Origin: Ottelia alismoides
Lineage: Eukaryota; Streptophyta; Magnoliopsida; Alismatales; Hydrocharitaceae
Reading direction: 5' to 3'
Assembly (NCBI GenBank): GCA_037367405.1
Contig: JAZKJV010009328.1
Span: 310,001-374,000 of the forward strand
DNA length: 64,000 nucleotides
Below the pieces are notes generated by a model. The model was not told the origin of the DNA, made no database searches, and worked only from the letters and a program-made list of their open reading frames with translations. The position numbers and the translations under genes were made by a program. Positions within the stretch are counted from its first letter, which is position 1. The number at the start of each line of letters is the position of its first letter. Positions 23,946 to 36,345 of this stretch are shown here, piece after piece.

Positions 23946-26900
23946 TTGTCTGATCCTGGAGTCGTGGAAATAATAGATAACTTAACTATTGAGATTCCCT
24001 TACTAAAGGCCATGGAATATATGCCATCTGTTAAAAAAGGCTTGAAAGAAGCATGTACCAACAAGCGTCGACCAGCATGCAAGAACAAACGCAATCAGTT
24101 CGAACTGCACGTGCTCTCCATGGCCACTGTAGCGGCTATCAGCAATCTCCCTCAGAAGAAACAAGACAAAGGAGCGCCTCTTATCAGTTATGAGATATTT
24201 GATCAGGTCTTCGAGCGTACTCTCCTTGACAGTAGATCTTCTATCAACCTTTTTCCCTCGTCCCTAATGCAAGAATTTGGGCTCGGTCCGCTCAAGCCGA
24301 CACAGATGATCCTTCAGTTCGCTGACCGATCCACCAAGCGACCGAGAGGCCTGGTAGAAGGCGTTCTGTTGAAGGTGTGGGAGATGCAATTCCCTGTTGA
24401 TTTTGTGGTCCTCGATATGTACTCACCCGCATCCTTACTCCAGACTCCCATCATCCTTGGCCGATCATTTTTGCGTACCTCAGGTGTCGTGGTTGATTAC
24501 GGGTCTGGCAAGATCACTTTCCGCTCGGACAGCAAGCAGATAACGATAGACATGATCAGAGAGCCGAACGCCACGACTAATGAGAGCCACGCAGTATCAG
24601 AGGCAGACTGTGATTTTATTGCAGAGATCAGGGACTTACCACTATCATTGAATAATTCATGGACCCGAGAAATCCTCACTCTCGAGGAGGACTTGGAAAG
24701 CACAGTTGACATAAGCTCCGAAGATTATGGGGAGATAGAATCTCAGATGCTGATACCCCTATGTGATTTCAAGAATTCACTCCAGCCCGAACATCATGAG
24801 CTTGTTGCAGAATCGTTCGGAACATCATCAGGATCTCAACAGAGTGCTGAGGATAGTAGCTCCATCAATGAGGTACATCTCACCACCAATACAATGTCTG
24901 AAGTGACCAACAAGTTGGACAGACTCAGACCAGAACTCAAGCCACTTCCTGCAGGCCTGAAGTATGCTTTCCTTGCGGGTGAAGAGCACACGTATCCGGT
25001 CATCATCAGCAGCAGGCTGAATCCGGATCAGGAATCTCGACTTCTCGAGGTTCTAGAAAGGAACCGCAAGGCACTTGGTTGGTGCGTATCAGATCTCCAT
25101 GGGATAAATCCAGCTTTGTGTTCACACCATATTTATCTGGAAGAAGATGCCAAGTCGTCCCGCGAATTCCAACGAAGGCTGAATCCAAACCTCCGGGATG
25201 TTGTCATGAAAGAAATCACGAAATGGTGTGACGCAGGCTTCATCTATCCCATCTCCGATTCAAAATGGGTAAGCCTACTACATGTGTTTCCAAAGAAATC
25301 TGGGCTTATCGTGGTTACCAATGACAAAGGAGAGGAAATATCCACTCGGGTACCAACATCCTGGCGGGTGTGTGTTGACTACCGCCATCCTAATACAGCA
25401 ACTAAGAACGGCCATTTCCCCTTGCCATTTATTGATCATGCTTTGGAAATACTAGCTAGCAAGGAGTTCTTCTGCTTTTTGGATGGGTATTCCGGGTACA
25501 ACCAGGTGGTAATCGCTCCGGACGATCAAGAGAAGACTACCTTCACTTGCCCGTTCGGGCACCTTCAGGAGAATGCCCTTTGGATTATGCAACGCACCTG
25601 CGACATTCCAAAGATGCATGCTAGCAGTTTTCGCCGAGATGGTAGGCAGTTTTCTTGAGGTGTTCATGGACGACTTCTCAGTCTATGGTGACAGTTTTGA
25701 TTCTTGTCTTGGGCATCTAGACAGAGTGCTTCATAAATGTCGTGAAGTCAATTTAGTGCTTTCATGGGAAAAGAGCCACTTCATGGTCACCGAAGGGATT
25801 GTGCTGGGTCACGTAGTTTCCAAACGTGACATGGAAGTCAAGCCGGCAACGGTGGATGTTATTGCAAATCTTGAGCCACCTCAGTCAGTCAAGAATGTAA
25901 GGTCATTCCTGGGGCATGTGGGATTCTACAGACGATTCATCAAGGATTTTAGCCGCATCGCCTGACCTTTAATAGAACTTCTATGCAAGGAAACTGAGTT
26001 CAATGTCGATCAGCAGGTTCTCCTTGCTTTCAATCAGCTGAAGGAGCTTATCACTCAGGCTCCAGTCCTACAACCGCCAGATTGGTCTCTTCCCTTTGAG
26101 ATCATGACTGCTGCGTCAGACTTTGCAGTCGGGGTTGTTCTGGGACAGAGAAAAGAAAGAGTGCCCTATGCCATTCACTACGCCAGCAAAACATTAGGTG
26201 AGCCGCAAAGAAATTACACTGTGACAGAAAAAGAGTTGCTGGTTGTGGTGTTCGCCCTCGAGAAGTTCAGATCCTATTTGCTTGGATCAAGAGTTACCAT
26301 TTTACAGACCACTCTGCTATCCGGTACCTACGGCAGAAGAAGGATGCCAAGCCGAGACTGATTCGATGGATCCTTCACCTCCGGGAATTTGATTTGGAAA
26401 TCAAGGACAAGCCTGGAGTTCAGAATGTGGTAGCAGACCACCTCTTCAGAATTGAGCAACAAGGGCCTCCCCTGAACAGTGCACCTATCACAGAAACCTT
26501 TCCAGATGAATCAATTGTAGCAGTGGATTATCTCCCTTGGTATGCTGATATAGTAAATTACCTCTCCTCGGGGGTAATACCATCGGATTGGATGAAGACT
26601 CAGAAGAATAAATTCATGTCGACCATCAGTTTCTATCAATGGGAAGATCCTTTTCTTTTCAGGGAAGGATCGGATTGCAATTGTCGCAGGTGCATACCTC
26701 AAGAGGAGCATTATAGTGTCCTTGAGCATTGTCACTTGCTCGAATCTAGTGGACATCACTCTGGAGACCGTACGGCAGCTAAAGTACTTCAGTGTGGCTT
26801 CTGGTGGCCCATACTATTCAAGGATGCAACAGTATTCGTCAAATGATGCATTGACTGTCAGAGATTGAAGGGTACACTCACTGCAAAAGACTTGATGCCC

Positions 26901-27810
26901 CTGAAGATCATTCAGATAGCAGATGTTTTTGATGCATGGGGCATTGACTTCATGGGACCTTTCCCTAACAGTCAAGGTTTTGAGCACATCCTTCTTGCCG
27001 TAGATTACGTGAGTCGTTGGGTTGAAGCTATTCTTGCTCGAGCCGTTGACAGTCGAACGGTGTGCCGATTCTTGAAAGATAACATTATTGAGCGGTTCGG
27101 GATTCCGAAGATTCTCATATCAGATGGGGGTAGCCATTTCATTAAGAAAGAGGTCGAGAAATTAATGGAGTACAGCATCGACCATCGTGTCACATCCCGT
27201 TATCATCCTCAGACCAATGGCATGACAAAATTGTCAAACAGAGAAATCAAGACGATCCTTCAGAAGCTTGTAAGGCCGGACAGAAAGAACTGGTCTCAAC
27301 TCTTGGACTCAGTCCTCTGGGCTTACAGAACCGCCTACAAGTCTCCCTTGGGCATGTCGCCTTATCGTCTTGTATATGGGAAGCCGTTCCATCTGCCCGT
27401 CGAATTAATTCGTGTCTTTATGGGCAATTAACATGTGCAATTTGGACTCTCAGAAAAGTGGTCAGATAAGAAAGGATGATTTGAACAGACTCTTGGAGTT
27501 CCGAGACTATGCATACGATAACACATTGATGTACAAGGAAAAGGTGAAACACTGGCATGAACGACACATCAGACGAAAGACCTTTGAAGTTGGACAGAAG
27601 GTGTGGTTATTTGATGCAAAGTTACGGATCTTCCCCGACAAATTAAAGAGTAAATGGATAGGGCCATTCCGAGTTCGTGAAGTGCATGGCAATGGAAGTA
27701 TTGCCATATCAGAATTGTCTCCTGACGTACAACTATTCGTCGTCAATGGTCAACTCCTGAAGCCTTACCTTGAGCCTGATACATTCTTGGCCGTTGTCAA
27801 CTCCATCTAG
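23946..27810 (+). pseudogene. pol: Athila pol (protease, RT, RNase H, integrase)
   Basis: Domains come in the gypsy order. Protease: the active-site triplet at 24228-24236 reads D-S-R where D-S-G or D-T-G is expected, followed by S-S-I-N-L-F-P. Reverse transcriptase: about 25140-25965, with W-R-V-C-V-D-Y-R and F-M-D-D (25663-25674); a frameshift lies near 25560. RNase H: about 26100-26440, where the first catalytic Asp of the C-D-A-S-D motif is Ala; a second frameshift lies near 26300. Integrase: H-H-C-C region 26710-26865 with a TGA at 26844; core Asp around 26944 and 27123, Glu around 27241; a third frameshift lies near 27410. The C-terminal G-P-F type motif is near 27661. In-frame TGA at 25963. 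Non-functional. Confidence 0.93.
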
Positions 27811-27976
27811 CTTCTACACCTTGATGACATACCCACAACATTGTTGGCATCAGAAGATTCAGACGCTGCACCTCAAAAACTATTCATCTAATTTCTTCTC
27901 TTCTTCTGCTTTTCTTTCTCTTTTCTATCTTCTTTTCTTATAAAAAAATGGTGTCGCCCCTTGTTGCCAGTCTTTG

Positions 27977-28330
27977 ATACTTAGGACGCACTTTTTCCTA
28001 AGTATAGAGGGTGAACACCCCGAGTTTCTCTATTCTTTGATCCTCTCCATTGTCTTCTCTTCTTGTCTATATTTAGGAGTATCTTACCTTAAGTATAGGG
28101 GGTGACAATCTGAGTACGAACTGTTTATTCCCACCCTTGGCCCTCCCTGCTTTGTGTACAGTCTGCTATACTTAGGATTACTTGATCTTACGTATAGGGG
28201 GGACGGTCAACTTCTCATTCGTTCATCTCTTATTCGTATATTCTTTAAGACTTGTCTATACTCAGTACGAGTTATGTCTTCGCTTTTCTCTTCGATCTAC
28301 GAGGACATAGCTCCAGCTAAGTATAGGGGG
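27977..28330 (+). repeat. Four hairpin + PPT-like modules
   Basis: Each module is a stem whose right arm ends in AAGTATAG (or a variant), followed at once by a G run. Module 1: ATACTTAGGA (27977-27986) pairs perfectly with TCCTAAGTAT (27996-28005), then AGAGGG. Module 2: CTATATTTAGG against CCTTAAGTATAG (28087-28098), then GGGG. Module 3: CTATACTTAGGAT (28166-28178) against ATCTTACGTATAG (28185-28197), then GGGGG. Module 4: CTATACTCAG (from 28256) against CTAAGTATAG (28317-28326), then GGGG. The core equals the real PPT at 30637-30649. Confidence 0.85.
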
Positions 28331-28465
28331 ATCGTATATACTATGTATATACTATAAGCCATAACTCATACTGTACATAAAATACTACCTCTAATGATAA
28401 AAGTATTTCTATTACTATAATAAAAGATGATTGTAAACTCCTCAGATTCTTTTTACCCTTACAGA

Positions 28466-29230
28466 TTAATAAATCAGGAAAAACGATTTGTGCAAAAATG
28501 TCCTCCTTGTGAAGAAATCTTTTGAAAAGTATTTGAAAAATATTTTGTAGAAAGTATTCAATCTTTGTAAATAATTTTGTTTGCAAAATGTATTTTCTTT
28601 GAGTGAAATAAAAATGTTTGAAAAGCGATTTGCAAATGATTTGAAAAATGGTTGCACAAATAATTGAAAAATCTATATATACAGTGCGGAAAACCTTTGC
28701 AAAATGATTTTCAAAAGTGTGTACATGCTTGTGAAAATATTTTGGACTATAGTCTTCAAAATCATTTGAAAATGATTCTCAAATAAGTCTGAGGAGTTTA
28801 CACAAAAATTTCTCATGCAAGAATAAGCAATGATTCCAAATAAAACTTATAAGAGCCTAAACCATTTTTTACATAAAGTGTGGTCTTTCTTTGTATACAC
28901 TGATTAATAAATCAGGTTAGATACTTTTACAGAATGATTTGAAAAATGGTGTAAACTGTTTGGAAAACTTGCTATGAAACGTTTTCAACCTGTTTAAAAT
29001 TGCTTTGTTTGTAAAATTTTCTTCTTTGTGTGAAATAAAGGATTTGGAAACCTATGTGCAAATGGTTTGAAAAATGTTTGCAAAAATTATTGTGAAAATA
29101 TATATACATAGTGTGACAAATCTTTGCAAAATGGTTTCAAATGTTTGTAAATATTTGCAAAAATTATTTTGTGCTACAGTTTTCAAAATGATTTTGAAAT
29201 AATTTTGAGGAATAAAAGCATCATTGATAT
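28466..29230 (+). repeat. Imperfect direct repeat, about 438 bp period
   Basis: TTAATAAATCAGG at 28466 and 28904 opens two copies. They share GTGTGAAATAAA/GAGTGAAATAAA, TTGAAAAATG, ATATATACA-GTG and TTTGCAAAATG blocks in the same order, up to the TGAGGA segments near 28790 and 29207. Both are AT-rich and non-coding. Confidence 0.75.
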
Positions 29231-30636
29231 ATATATATATAAGTCATAAATAAAATACATAAATTCTTTATCAACTGTATATACACCTAAATAAATCACT
29301 TTGTTAAAACATTTAAATTCTTTAAAATTCTTTAAAACAAAACGGCACGTCCGTGTAAATAGTTGTACATATTTTATACTTAAGATGCCAAAACTATTTT
29401 ATTTGCAAAATTCTTTGTGTAAACATTTTCTCTTTGTTTTCAAAGTTCTTGGAAAAATTGCATCACTCATTGCACATAGCATGTGCATATCATTCATTTT
29501 TTTGAGCCAGTCCAATAAAGTCTAAAATTGGAGCTTGGTTAGACCTTACTGCACCTAACTGCACTAGAACCTTATGGAACTAGGTTTAAGGTACTTCAGG
29601 TCTATTTAGACTTAATTCTTTGAGAAATCAGGGCTGGGTTCAAGTCACCTCAACTGACTAAATAGAACTTTTTGAGACACACGCATGACTCTTATCGGCC
29701 ATGACCTAACTTGGACACTTGCACCTTTCACTTGGCTCAACTCAGTTGGAGTGGTGAGGGGGTTGGATTTGCCAGTCTGAGATGCACAGGGATGGAAACA
29801 TTCGTCCTCATCTAGGGAAGGAAGTGCACTCCAACCTGGCCCAGTTTCAATGAAGCCAAATGACAGGAGATTGTGGGTTGCAATAAAGCTTCAAAAGAGG
29901 GATAGTCTTCCGTCTCAAGAGGAAAAAGTCCTTATGTAAATGCTGCTGTAAATAGTATGTTTGAAAAAAAAACTCTCCAAAAAAGTAGACAGGCTTGAAA
30001 ATAAAAATAAAGGTGCCTGTCGGAGTATGTATAAATGTTGTATAGAAAATAAGCAAGCTTGAGCATCAAAGTTATACCATTTGAGCCTGCAGCTGGATGA
30101 CTGGACTACACTGGTCTTGCATCCCAGGATAGGTAGCTACACTGGCTACCGTCCATTCTCTTCTTCACCTCCTCCTCTTGAGTTGGATGCCACTTGAACT
30201 TAGAAGGGAATACCCTGCTCCTCGACGACAGAGTGCTGGATTGGGGAATCTTTGGGTTGTCATTCTGGAGAAGCTGGTTACTTTGTCATTTCAGTCGGGG
30301 AGAGCCACCATCACTTACATCGTACAAGTCAGCTTCATAGTCATAAGGGTTTGCGTATGATGTAGGCTAGCTCTGACCTGGCTATTGAGGTAATTGAACC
30401 GAGTTCTGTGACTCAAGAAGGCTGTTGTGTCTTAAAGTTGGTTCCCGACTAGGTTCTACACACATTCGCACCCAAGGTCTAACAGAAGCTCCAAATTATG
30501 ATTTTGTAAGGACAAGATATTACACTGAAAGCAACCCTAGTCACTCTATCTTTTTCAATCCTCTTTTTCTTTTCTTCTTATTCTTTATTCTTTTTGTACT
30601 TATTGCATAAGTATTTGCTAAGGGACTAGCAAAGGC

Positions 30637-30649
30637 AAGTATAGGGGGG
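30637..30649 (+). promoter_or_regulatory. Polypurine tract (PPT)
   Basis: AAGTATAGGGGGG ends directly at the first base of the 3' LTR (TGATG at 30650). In the life cycle of the family this purine tract primes plus-strand DNA synthesis. It shares its core with the modules at 27977-28330. Confidence 0.92.
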
Positions 30650-33600
30650 TGATGAATCTTCATTTCATCACCTTTATTCTATCATTTTGGCCTTAAAAAC
30701 CCTAGCAAATGCATGTAAATAGCATCAATTTGTGTATAATAGCATTCATTATTTATTGTGTTAAGTGTACATAAAATAAGGTTTTTAATGCCAAAATTAT
30801 AGAATAAAGAGAAGAAAAGAAAAGGGAATAAAATATTGCAATTATTTTATGACCCTAACCCCGAGACCAAGTCCAGAATGGAATTGGTCGACAAGGAATA
30901 AAGTAGGGGGGAGATAAGGGCCAAGAATACAATAAATATCTCAGTTATTCATTCTTGATTTATGCATTTTTGACACCTATCTCGTATCTAAGTATTTATT
31001 CATCAAACAAAGAAATTTTGTATACAAAAGTTGTAGATAATAATGTAAATAAAAATATAAAATTGAGTTTGTACAAATATAATATACAGTGTACATTTTA
31101 TACCCAGAATAAAAAGCCAAAAACCAAACTTCACAGACTTATATCTTTGAAATAAAAACTCAAAACATGGCAAATTCTTGTATATAACTTTTCAAGAACT
31201 ATTCAATGGAGGTGGTTTCATATTTTTTGGAGTTAATGTGCAGAAGATAGGTTTTGGGCCCCTATTATACATAATACCGATTAAAATATTCAATTTATTC
31301 ATTACTTATTTTTCTAGAAATTCATATTTTTATAATTTTGTAAACATTATTTATAATATTTGTGTACATTAAAATTAGAATTAAACCTAAAATTAGAAGG
31401 AGATTAAAATAAAATTATACTAAAATATAGATGAAATACCTATGTTCTATATGTATATAAATAAAAGGGAAATACCTTCTTTACTTCTTTTATTCCTTCA
31501 TATTTTCATAATATTGTAAATACAACATATATTATATTAAAAATACAAAACAAACATAAAAACTCATTAAAACATTAATAAAAATAAGCATACAAAACAT
31601 AGCAAAATACCCATACCTATACCTACACAATTTATATACCTATTTATTTAAAGGTGCAAATAAACTCATAAAAATCAAATAAAAATATGGTTACACTCAC
31701 AAAAATAAGTTATAAGTATATAAAATAAGAAAACAAAATAATAAAATAAAATATATGAAATAAAAAATAAAAATACACCAAACATAGGTAAATATACCTA
31801 TAAATACACTCATAAAACTTAATCACTAACAAATAAAGCTAAAAAATAATAAAAATCGTATTAAAATACTACATAAAATAATAAAAAACTTTTATTTTAT
31901 ACCTAAAAAATAATAAAATCATCTACTATTTTAAATTTATTATTTTCGAATAAAAACTCCTGTTTTGTCCTGTAGTGGCCGACGTGGACCAATCACGACT
32001 CAGCCTTCGTTGACCTCTGGTCAACTGTCCCATCTCAGCCTCCAGCCGTCCAATCTAACAACGACCCCATCTTCTCCCATTTTTCGCGGGCGTCTCATCC
32101 ATCGATCGCGCTCGCTTCCTTCACAAGAAATGTTCTCTAATGATCCCCCATACCCGTCGATACCTTGGATCACTTGTACATACACCAGATTAATCAATAA
32201 TCGTTAGTCAATAAGGGTGCCCAAGATGGTTTATATATAAACCTCCCCCTCCTCCTTCGCAAATTTGGTCTGTTTTCACCCTCTTCCCTTCCTCGTATTC
32301 GGTCCTGGAGGTCCCCTCGTGACAGGAGGAGGCTTTTGGCACCTTGAATCGGATGGAGGAGGTGGGAGCTGCACCCACGACGGAGCTCCGGCGATGCCAC
32401 GCTCCCGGGTTTCCCACCAGGTATTTGAGCACCTTCTCTTTCTTTATTAGGTAGATTTTAATTCTAGGTTGCATTTCCCGCATTTAGTTTAGTCTTTAGT
32501 TAAGTGAATCGCCCCGCCTCGGTCGAGTCGTAGTTCGCTGGAGCCCTGCTCCGGCGACGACTCCGAGCCATCAAGTTACTCTCCGACGCTCGCACACCTT
32601 CCATCTCGTTACCCATCATCTTCTCCATCTTCCGCTCGCCCCTGATCAAACGGAGCCTTCATGGCTTCGCGAATCGAGGTTCGCCTCTGCTGCTCGTCGG
32701 AACCTCACCGCCCAATCCCATCTTTTGCGCAAAAGCTTCAAACCCCAGGTCGAGGGTGAAGCCCTCGAGCCGCTTGTTCTTCTTGTGCAGGTCTGAACTC
32801 GAAAGGAGCCCTCTTGGGCTTGATTGATTCCAAGAAGTGGTTCCTGGAGGTCCTCCCCTTCCTCGAGCTCGCCTGAACAACTTGGACCTCCAGGGACCAA
32901 GAGGAGACTGTCAGTAGACGCGGGGGCCTTCCAGGCACGTGTAGAGACCACCGGAGGAGATGGAGGAGGCCGGAGGCGCCAACTATTCATGATTGAAGCT
33001 AGCTGCGCACGAGCTTCGTCCCTGTTCTTCCACCTTGCTCCATCGTCGTTCGATAAAGACGAAGGCCCCAGGCGAAGCAGTAGCCGTTGGATGCCAACCC
33101 TCAAGACCGTCAGATCTCACCATGAGATCTAATCTCATGCGTCCAACCACGAAGCGTCATCGACCGTCGGATGGGTGCCACGTTTTAAGTGAATGAAGAT
33201 CATCCGTCCATCCGCGCCTAATAAGGGGTAATTTACATCTTGAACCCCATCCATTTTTGTATTTACTGTTTAATCCATTAAATATAGTGTAACGTTTAAA
33301 ATGAAAGTGGATATTTTGTAAAAAGACCCCTAAGTTTCTTGTATTTACATTTGGGTCCTATCCACGTCAGCTCGCGTGCGGTCCCACGTGGATTCGGAAA
33401 AATTTCATGTATGCCCTTGTATGTATTTGTATTTTGTAAAGGTTCATTAAATGACATTTACGGTGTAATATTTTTGTGAAACTTGCACGCAGACCCCCTA
33501 TATTTTCTAAAATTGCTTTTTGGTCCCCGTGCGTGGGTGTCACGTGTAGTCCCACGTGATTGGAAAAATGGCAAGGGTCCCCTGGCGGGTTTTGAATTAT

Positions 33601-34781
33601 GTATTTGGTCCATAACCTTCATGATAACGCTCATAACTTGTGGTATATATGCATAGGAACCCGTGGACGTTATTTTATTTACACAAATGCCCCTGCTAGT
33701 GTTCGAATTTCTTCGTGTTTTCTCTATTTATTTCACGCATCTCTAAAATTCCAAAAATCACCAAAAAAATTAACATAGGTCCCTGTTGTAATTCATTATT
33801 ACGCTCGATTTTTATTTTGCATTTTTACTCTTTTTCACATTTATAAAAATTCAAAAACATGCATTTTCATCACTATTTGCATCATAAAATCCATAAAAAT
33901 TACAAAAACACCTCAGAAAATTCCCCCAAAAAAATATATTGTGCTTATTTTAGTATCTTTTAACTTCAATCCAAAAATCACAAAAAGAATACAAAAGAAA
34001 ACTCCTACAAATTATAAAATCCAAAAAATCTTTATAAAAATCTTAAAAAGTCTACAAAAAATCCTAAAAATACAATTTCAGTTTCTGTATTTTCTCGACT
34101 TTATTATCTTTATTTAAAAATTAATTTGAGGAATTTTGGACTCTGATTTATATTTTTCATCCTCATTTTAATTTCGGTCAGAAATTTAGTTCACTGTTTT
34201 CTTGTATTTTTGCCTTTAAAAATACCAAAAAATTAGGAAAAAGCTAGAAAAATCACAAAAACATTAGAAAAATATAAAAAACAAAAAATATATTTTATTT
34301 CCTGTATTATGAGTATTTTTCCTTATTTTTCTATCTCTTATCTCTAGTGTACTTATATTCCTTATATATTATATCTTTAATAAACGAAAAAGAAAATACA
34401 AAAATACAAAATATAAAAGCAAAATACAAATTAGTAAATTAAAAAATCAAAATATAAAAATATAAAACAAAAAAATTAAATTAAAAAATTAAAAGTTAAA
34501 AACCCACAAAAAGACCCATGTGCACTTCATGACCAGATGTATATGAATAATTGTAGGCTACCAGTTTTTACTCTCGGTGGTTCGACCTCTACATGCTTAC
34601 ACACTATGCATTCTATTGTAGAGTTAATAAATTTTAATTCACATTTTTTGGGACTTAATTGACTTGTTATTTATTGTAGATTAATTACTGCCTAACAGGG
34701 GTTTAGTGAGCGGTCGCCTCAGCGACTTCATCCCCACCTTGTGTGGGGCGTATTTTGGCCCTTGCCAAACCCTTGTTATAA
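30650..34781 (+). repeat. Athila 3' LTR
   Basis: The LTR is 4132 bp and collinear with 15003-19140. It begins TGATGAATCTTC and ends GTTATAA where the 5' copy ends GTTATCA, so the terminal CA has mutated. The TATA box is better kept here (32232-32241). The GC-rich block is about 32260-33210. The longest open frame in that block (33104-32646, minus) is longer than its counterpart in the 5' LTR, which argues against a conserved gene. Confidence 0.95.
32232..32241 (+). promoter_or_regulatory. LTR TATA box
   Basis: TATATATAAA is followed by a C/T-rich stretch, at the border between the AT-rich U3 and the GC-rich block. It is the likely RNA polymerase II promoter of the element. If correct, U3 is about 1.6 kb and the R-U5 leader about 2.5 kb long. 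Confidence 0.7.
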
Positions 34782-34786
34782 AGTGT
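34782..34786. repeat. Target duplication AGTGT (right) of full-length Athila
   Basis: This is a direct repeat of 14998-15002. The following GACAATGTG continues the chromovirus 5' LTR. Confidence 0.93.
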
Positions 34787-34963
34787 GACAATGTGTTATG
34801 TAAGATTTATTTTGTGAATGGAAAAGAATTAAATACTTCCTTCTTAGTATTTTTAATTGCAGTCTGTTTCTGAATGTTAGTTGTGATTGCTGAATAATTT
34901 TTTGTTGAGTAACCAGATTTAGATATGAGGAGGATCCGACGATCCGAAATTAGGGTTGTGACA
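34787..34963 (+). repeat. Chromovirus 5' LTR, last part
   Basis: This segment aligns with 46015-46191, including TTTATTTTGTGAATGGAAAA and the end GTGACA. The PBS follows three bases later. Confidence 0.92.
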
Positions 34964-34966
34964 GTT

Positions 34967-34984
34967 TGGTATCGGAGCTTGGTT
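34967..34984 (+). promoter_or_regulatory. PBS, initiator tRNA-Met (chromovirus)
   Basis: TGGTATCGGAGC followed by TTGGTT matches the initiator-Met type PBS beginning TGGTATCAGAGC with one transition in the first 12 bases. It sits three bases after the LTR end. Confidence 0.88.
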
Positions 34985-35161
34985 ACTCTTGTAATTTACT
35001 TACTAATTAGTAACTATGGGTGGTATTCAGAAACTAAGATTGTATTAAGATCCTTTGACCTTAATAAGTGACTACAGTACCATTAACAAGTCATTGTCCC
35101 TTATGTACATCATGCATAAACATTTAGAATCTAACCTTTGTCCTTGATTCATCCTAGGATC

Positions 35162-36330
35162 ATGGCAGACCAATACGTGTCTAGGTAATTAGCGGTTATG
35201 ATGACAATGCTACAAGAGATGGGGTAAAAGTAGCATGCATTAAAAAAGAGGCTCAATGCACAAGCTGAGAGACCTGAGGCATCACAAACTATGGATGTTA
35301 GGATTTAAGGTTTCGTCCATCTTTATGAGGAAGAATCTAGTTACCATCCTTCCACTAAGTCTGCTCCTACCCCAGCTGAAGGAGCAATGGAGAGAGCTCT
35401 TCTTAGACACCAAAAACTGCTGGACAATTATTGAAAGGGAATGATTCCTCAATTTAAAGGTATAGAGACACCTGTTGAGGTGGAACTATGACTTGATGAT
35501 GTTAGTAGGTTGTTGAGGATGGTACATGCATCAGTAGATACTTGGATGCACTTCGTTGATTACTCCCTAGCAGACTACGAAAGACGACGGTGGAGAGCCT
35601 TTTTCAAGAAATTAGTAGATCCCATGCCATGGAATATCTTTGAAGAAAGGTTCTGAGCTTACTTTTGTCCCTCCCTTTGGGAAGTACTAAAGAGGAGTTA
35701 TTTGGTTCTCTGACCCAAGGTTCCAAGAATGTACGAGATTATCACATTCACATTACGAAGCTGCTACATTACTCCCTAGTTCTAGAAGCTTCACCATAGG
35801 AATATCTTACCAAATTTGTTAGTGGGCTTTAGGGAAATCTTTGGGAGAAGCTTGCAGGTTTTAGAATCACCACTATAGATGAAGGCATGGATATCGCCTC
35901 TCGTATTGAGATGGAAATGGATGGAAACCACCGAAGAAGAAGCGTCCACTTTACTGGTGGGCCATCCAAACATAAAATGAGTTATAACCGTAGAGACCAT
36001 CGTTATCATTCAGTTGGTTCCAGTATAAGCTCACCACAGACTTTGGGTCAAGAATTATCAGTAAGAGGGGGTTTCTCTACACCTACACAATATCCTCGCG
36101 ACTCTACAACAAGAGCTAGTACCTCTATGGTTGGATCTTCATCTCAAACATGAACACATGCATGTTATTACTGTCACAGAAAGGCCACTACAAGAAAGAC
36201 TGGCCAAAGTTGAGAGGATTAGGGTTCAAGCCAACCCCAAATAACAATATAACTTCCATCCCAAGCAATAGAGAAACACACATATGAAGACCAGGTAGAG
36301 GTCAGGGCTCACAAGGACCTGCTCCTACAC
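35162..36330 (+). pseudogene. gag: Chromovirus gag
   Basis: This encodes a capsid polyprotein. The likely start is ATG at 35162 (M-A-D-Q-Y). A recognisable segment near 35447-35540 reads F-K-G-I-E-T-P-V-E-V-E and L-L-R-M, the usual start of the chromovirus capsid domain. A zinc-knuckle remnant (C-Y-Y-C-H) lies near 36162-36176, where a one-base deletion breaks the rest of the C-C-H-C motif. There are in-frame stops, for example just after the eighth codon and near 35225. It is non-functional. Confidence 0.82.
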
Positions 36331-36345
36331 AACAAACACCGCAAA

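Larger units (their letters stand above)
27811..30636 (+). other. Athila 3' spacer (between pol and PPT), no env found
   Basis: In some Athila elements this 2.8 kb region would hold an env-like ORF. Here all frames are closed within about 75 codons and I see no signal peptide and transmembrane pair. It holds four hairpin-purine modules (27977-28330), an imperfect direct repeat (28466-29230), a TA run (29227-29241) and a mixed-composition part (29520-30600) that I do not recognise. Confidence 0.75.
15003..34781 (+). mobile_element. Full-length Athila-type Ty3/gypsy retrotransposon
   Basis: The element is 19.8 kb: 5' LTR 15003-19140, PBS 19143-19160, leader, gag (from 21477), pol (to 27810), a 2.8 kb 3' spacer, polypurine tract 30637-30649 and 3' LTR 30650-34781. 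The 5-bp target duplication AGTGT is perfect. Both LTRs are complete and very alike. In the first 245 bp I count about eight or nine differences, roughly 3-4%, so this is one of the youngest layers. The tRNA-Asp PBS, very long LTRs and long 3' spacer fit Athila in the Tat/Athila branch. Gag and pol are interrupted, so it is non-autonomous. Confidence 0.96.

Noticed and set aside
27811..30636. Possible env-like gene in the Athila spacer
   Set aside because: No frame longer than about 75 codons, and no signal peptide or transmembrane pair.
32646..33104. 152-codon frame on the minus strand in the 3' LTR
   Set aside because: The 5' LTR counterpart is only 114 codons with a different start, so the longer frame comes from point changes and not from a conserved gene.
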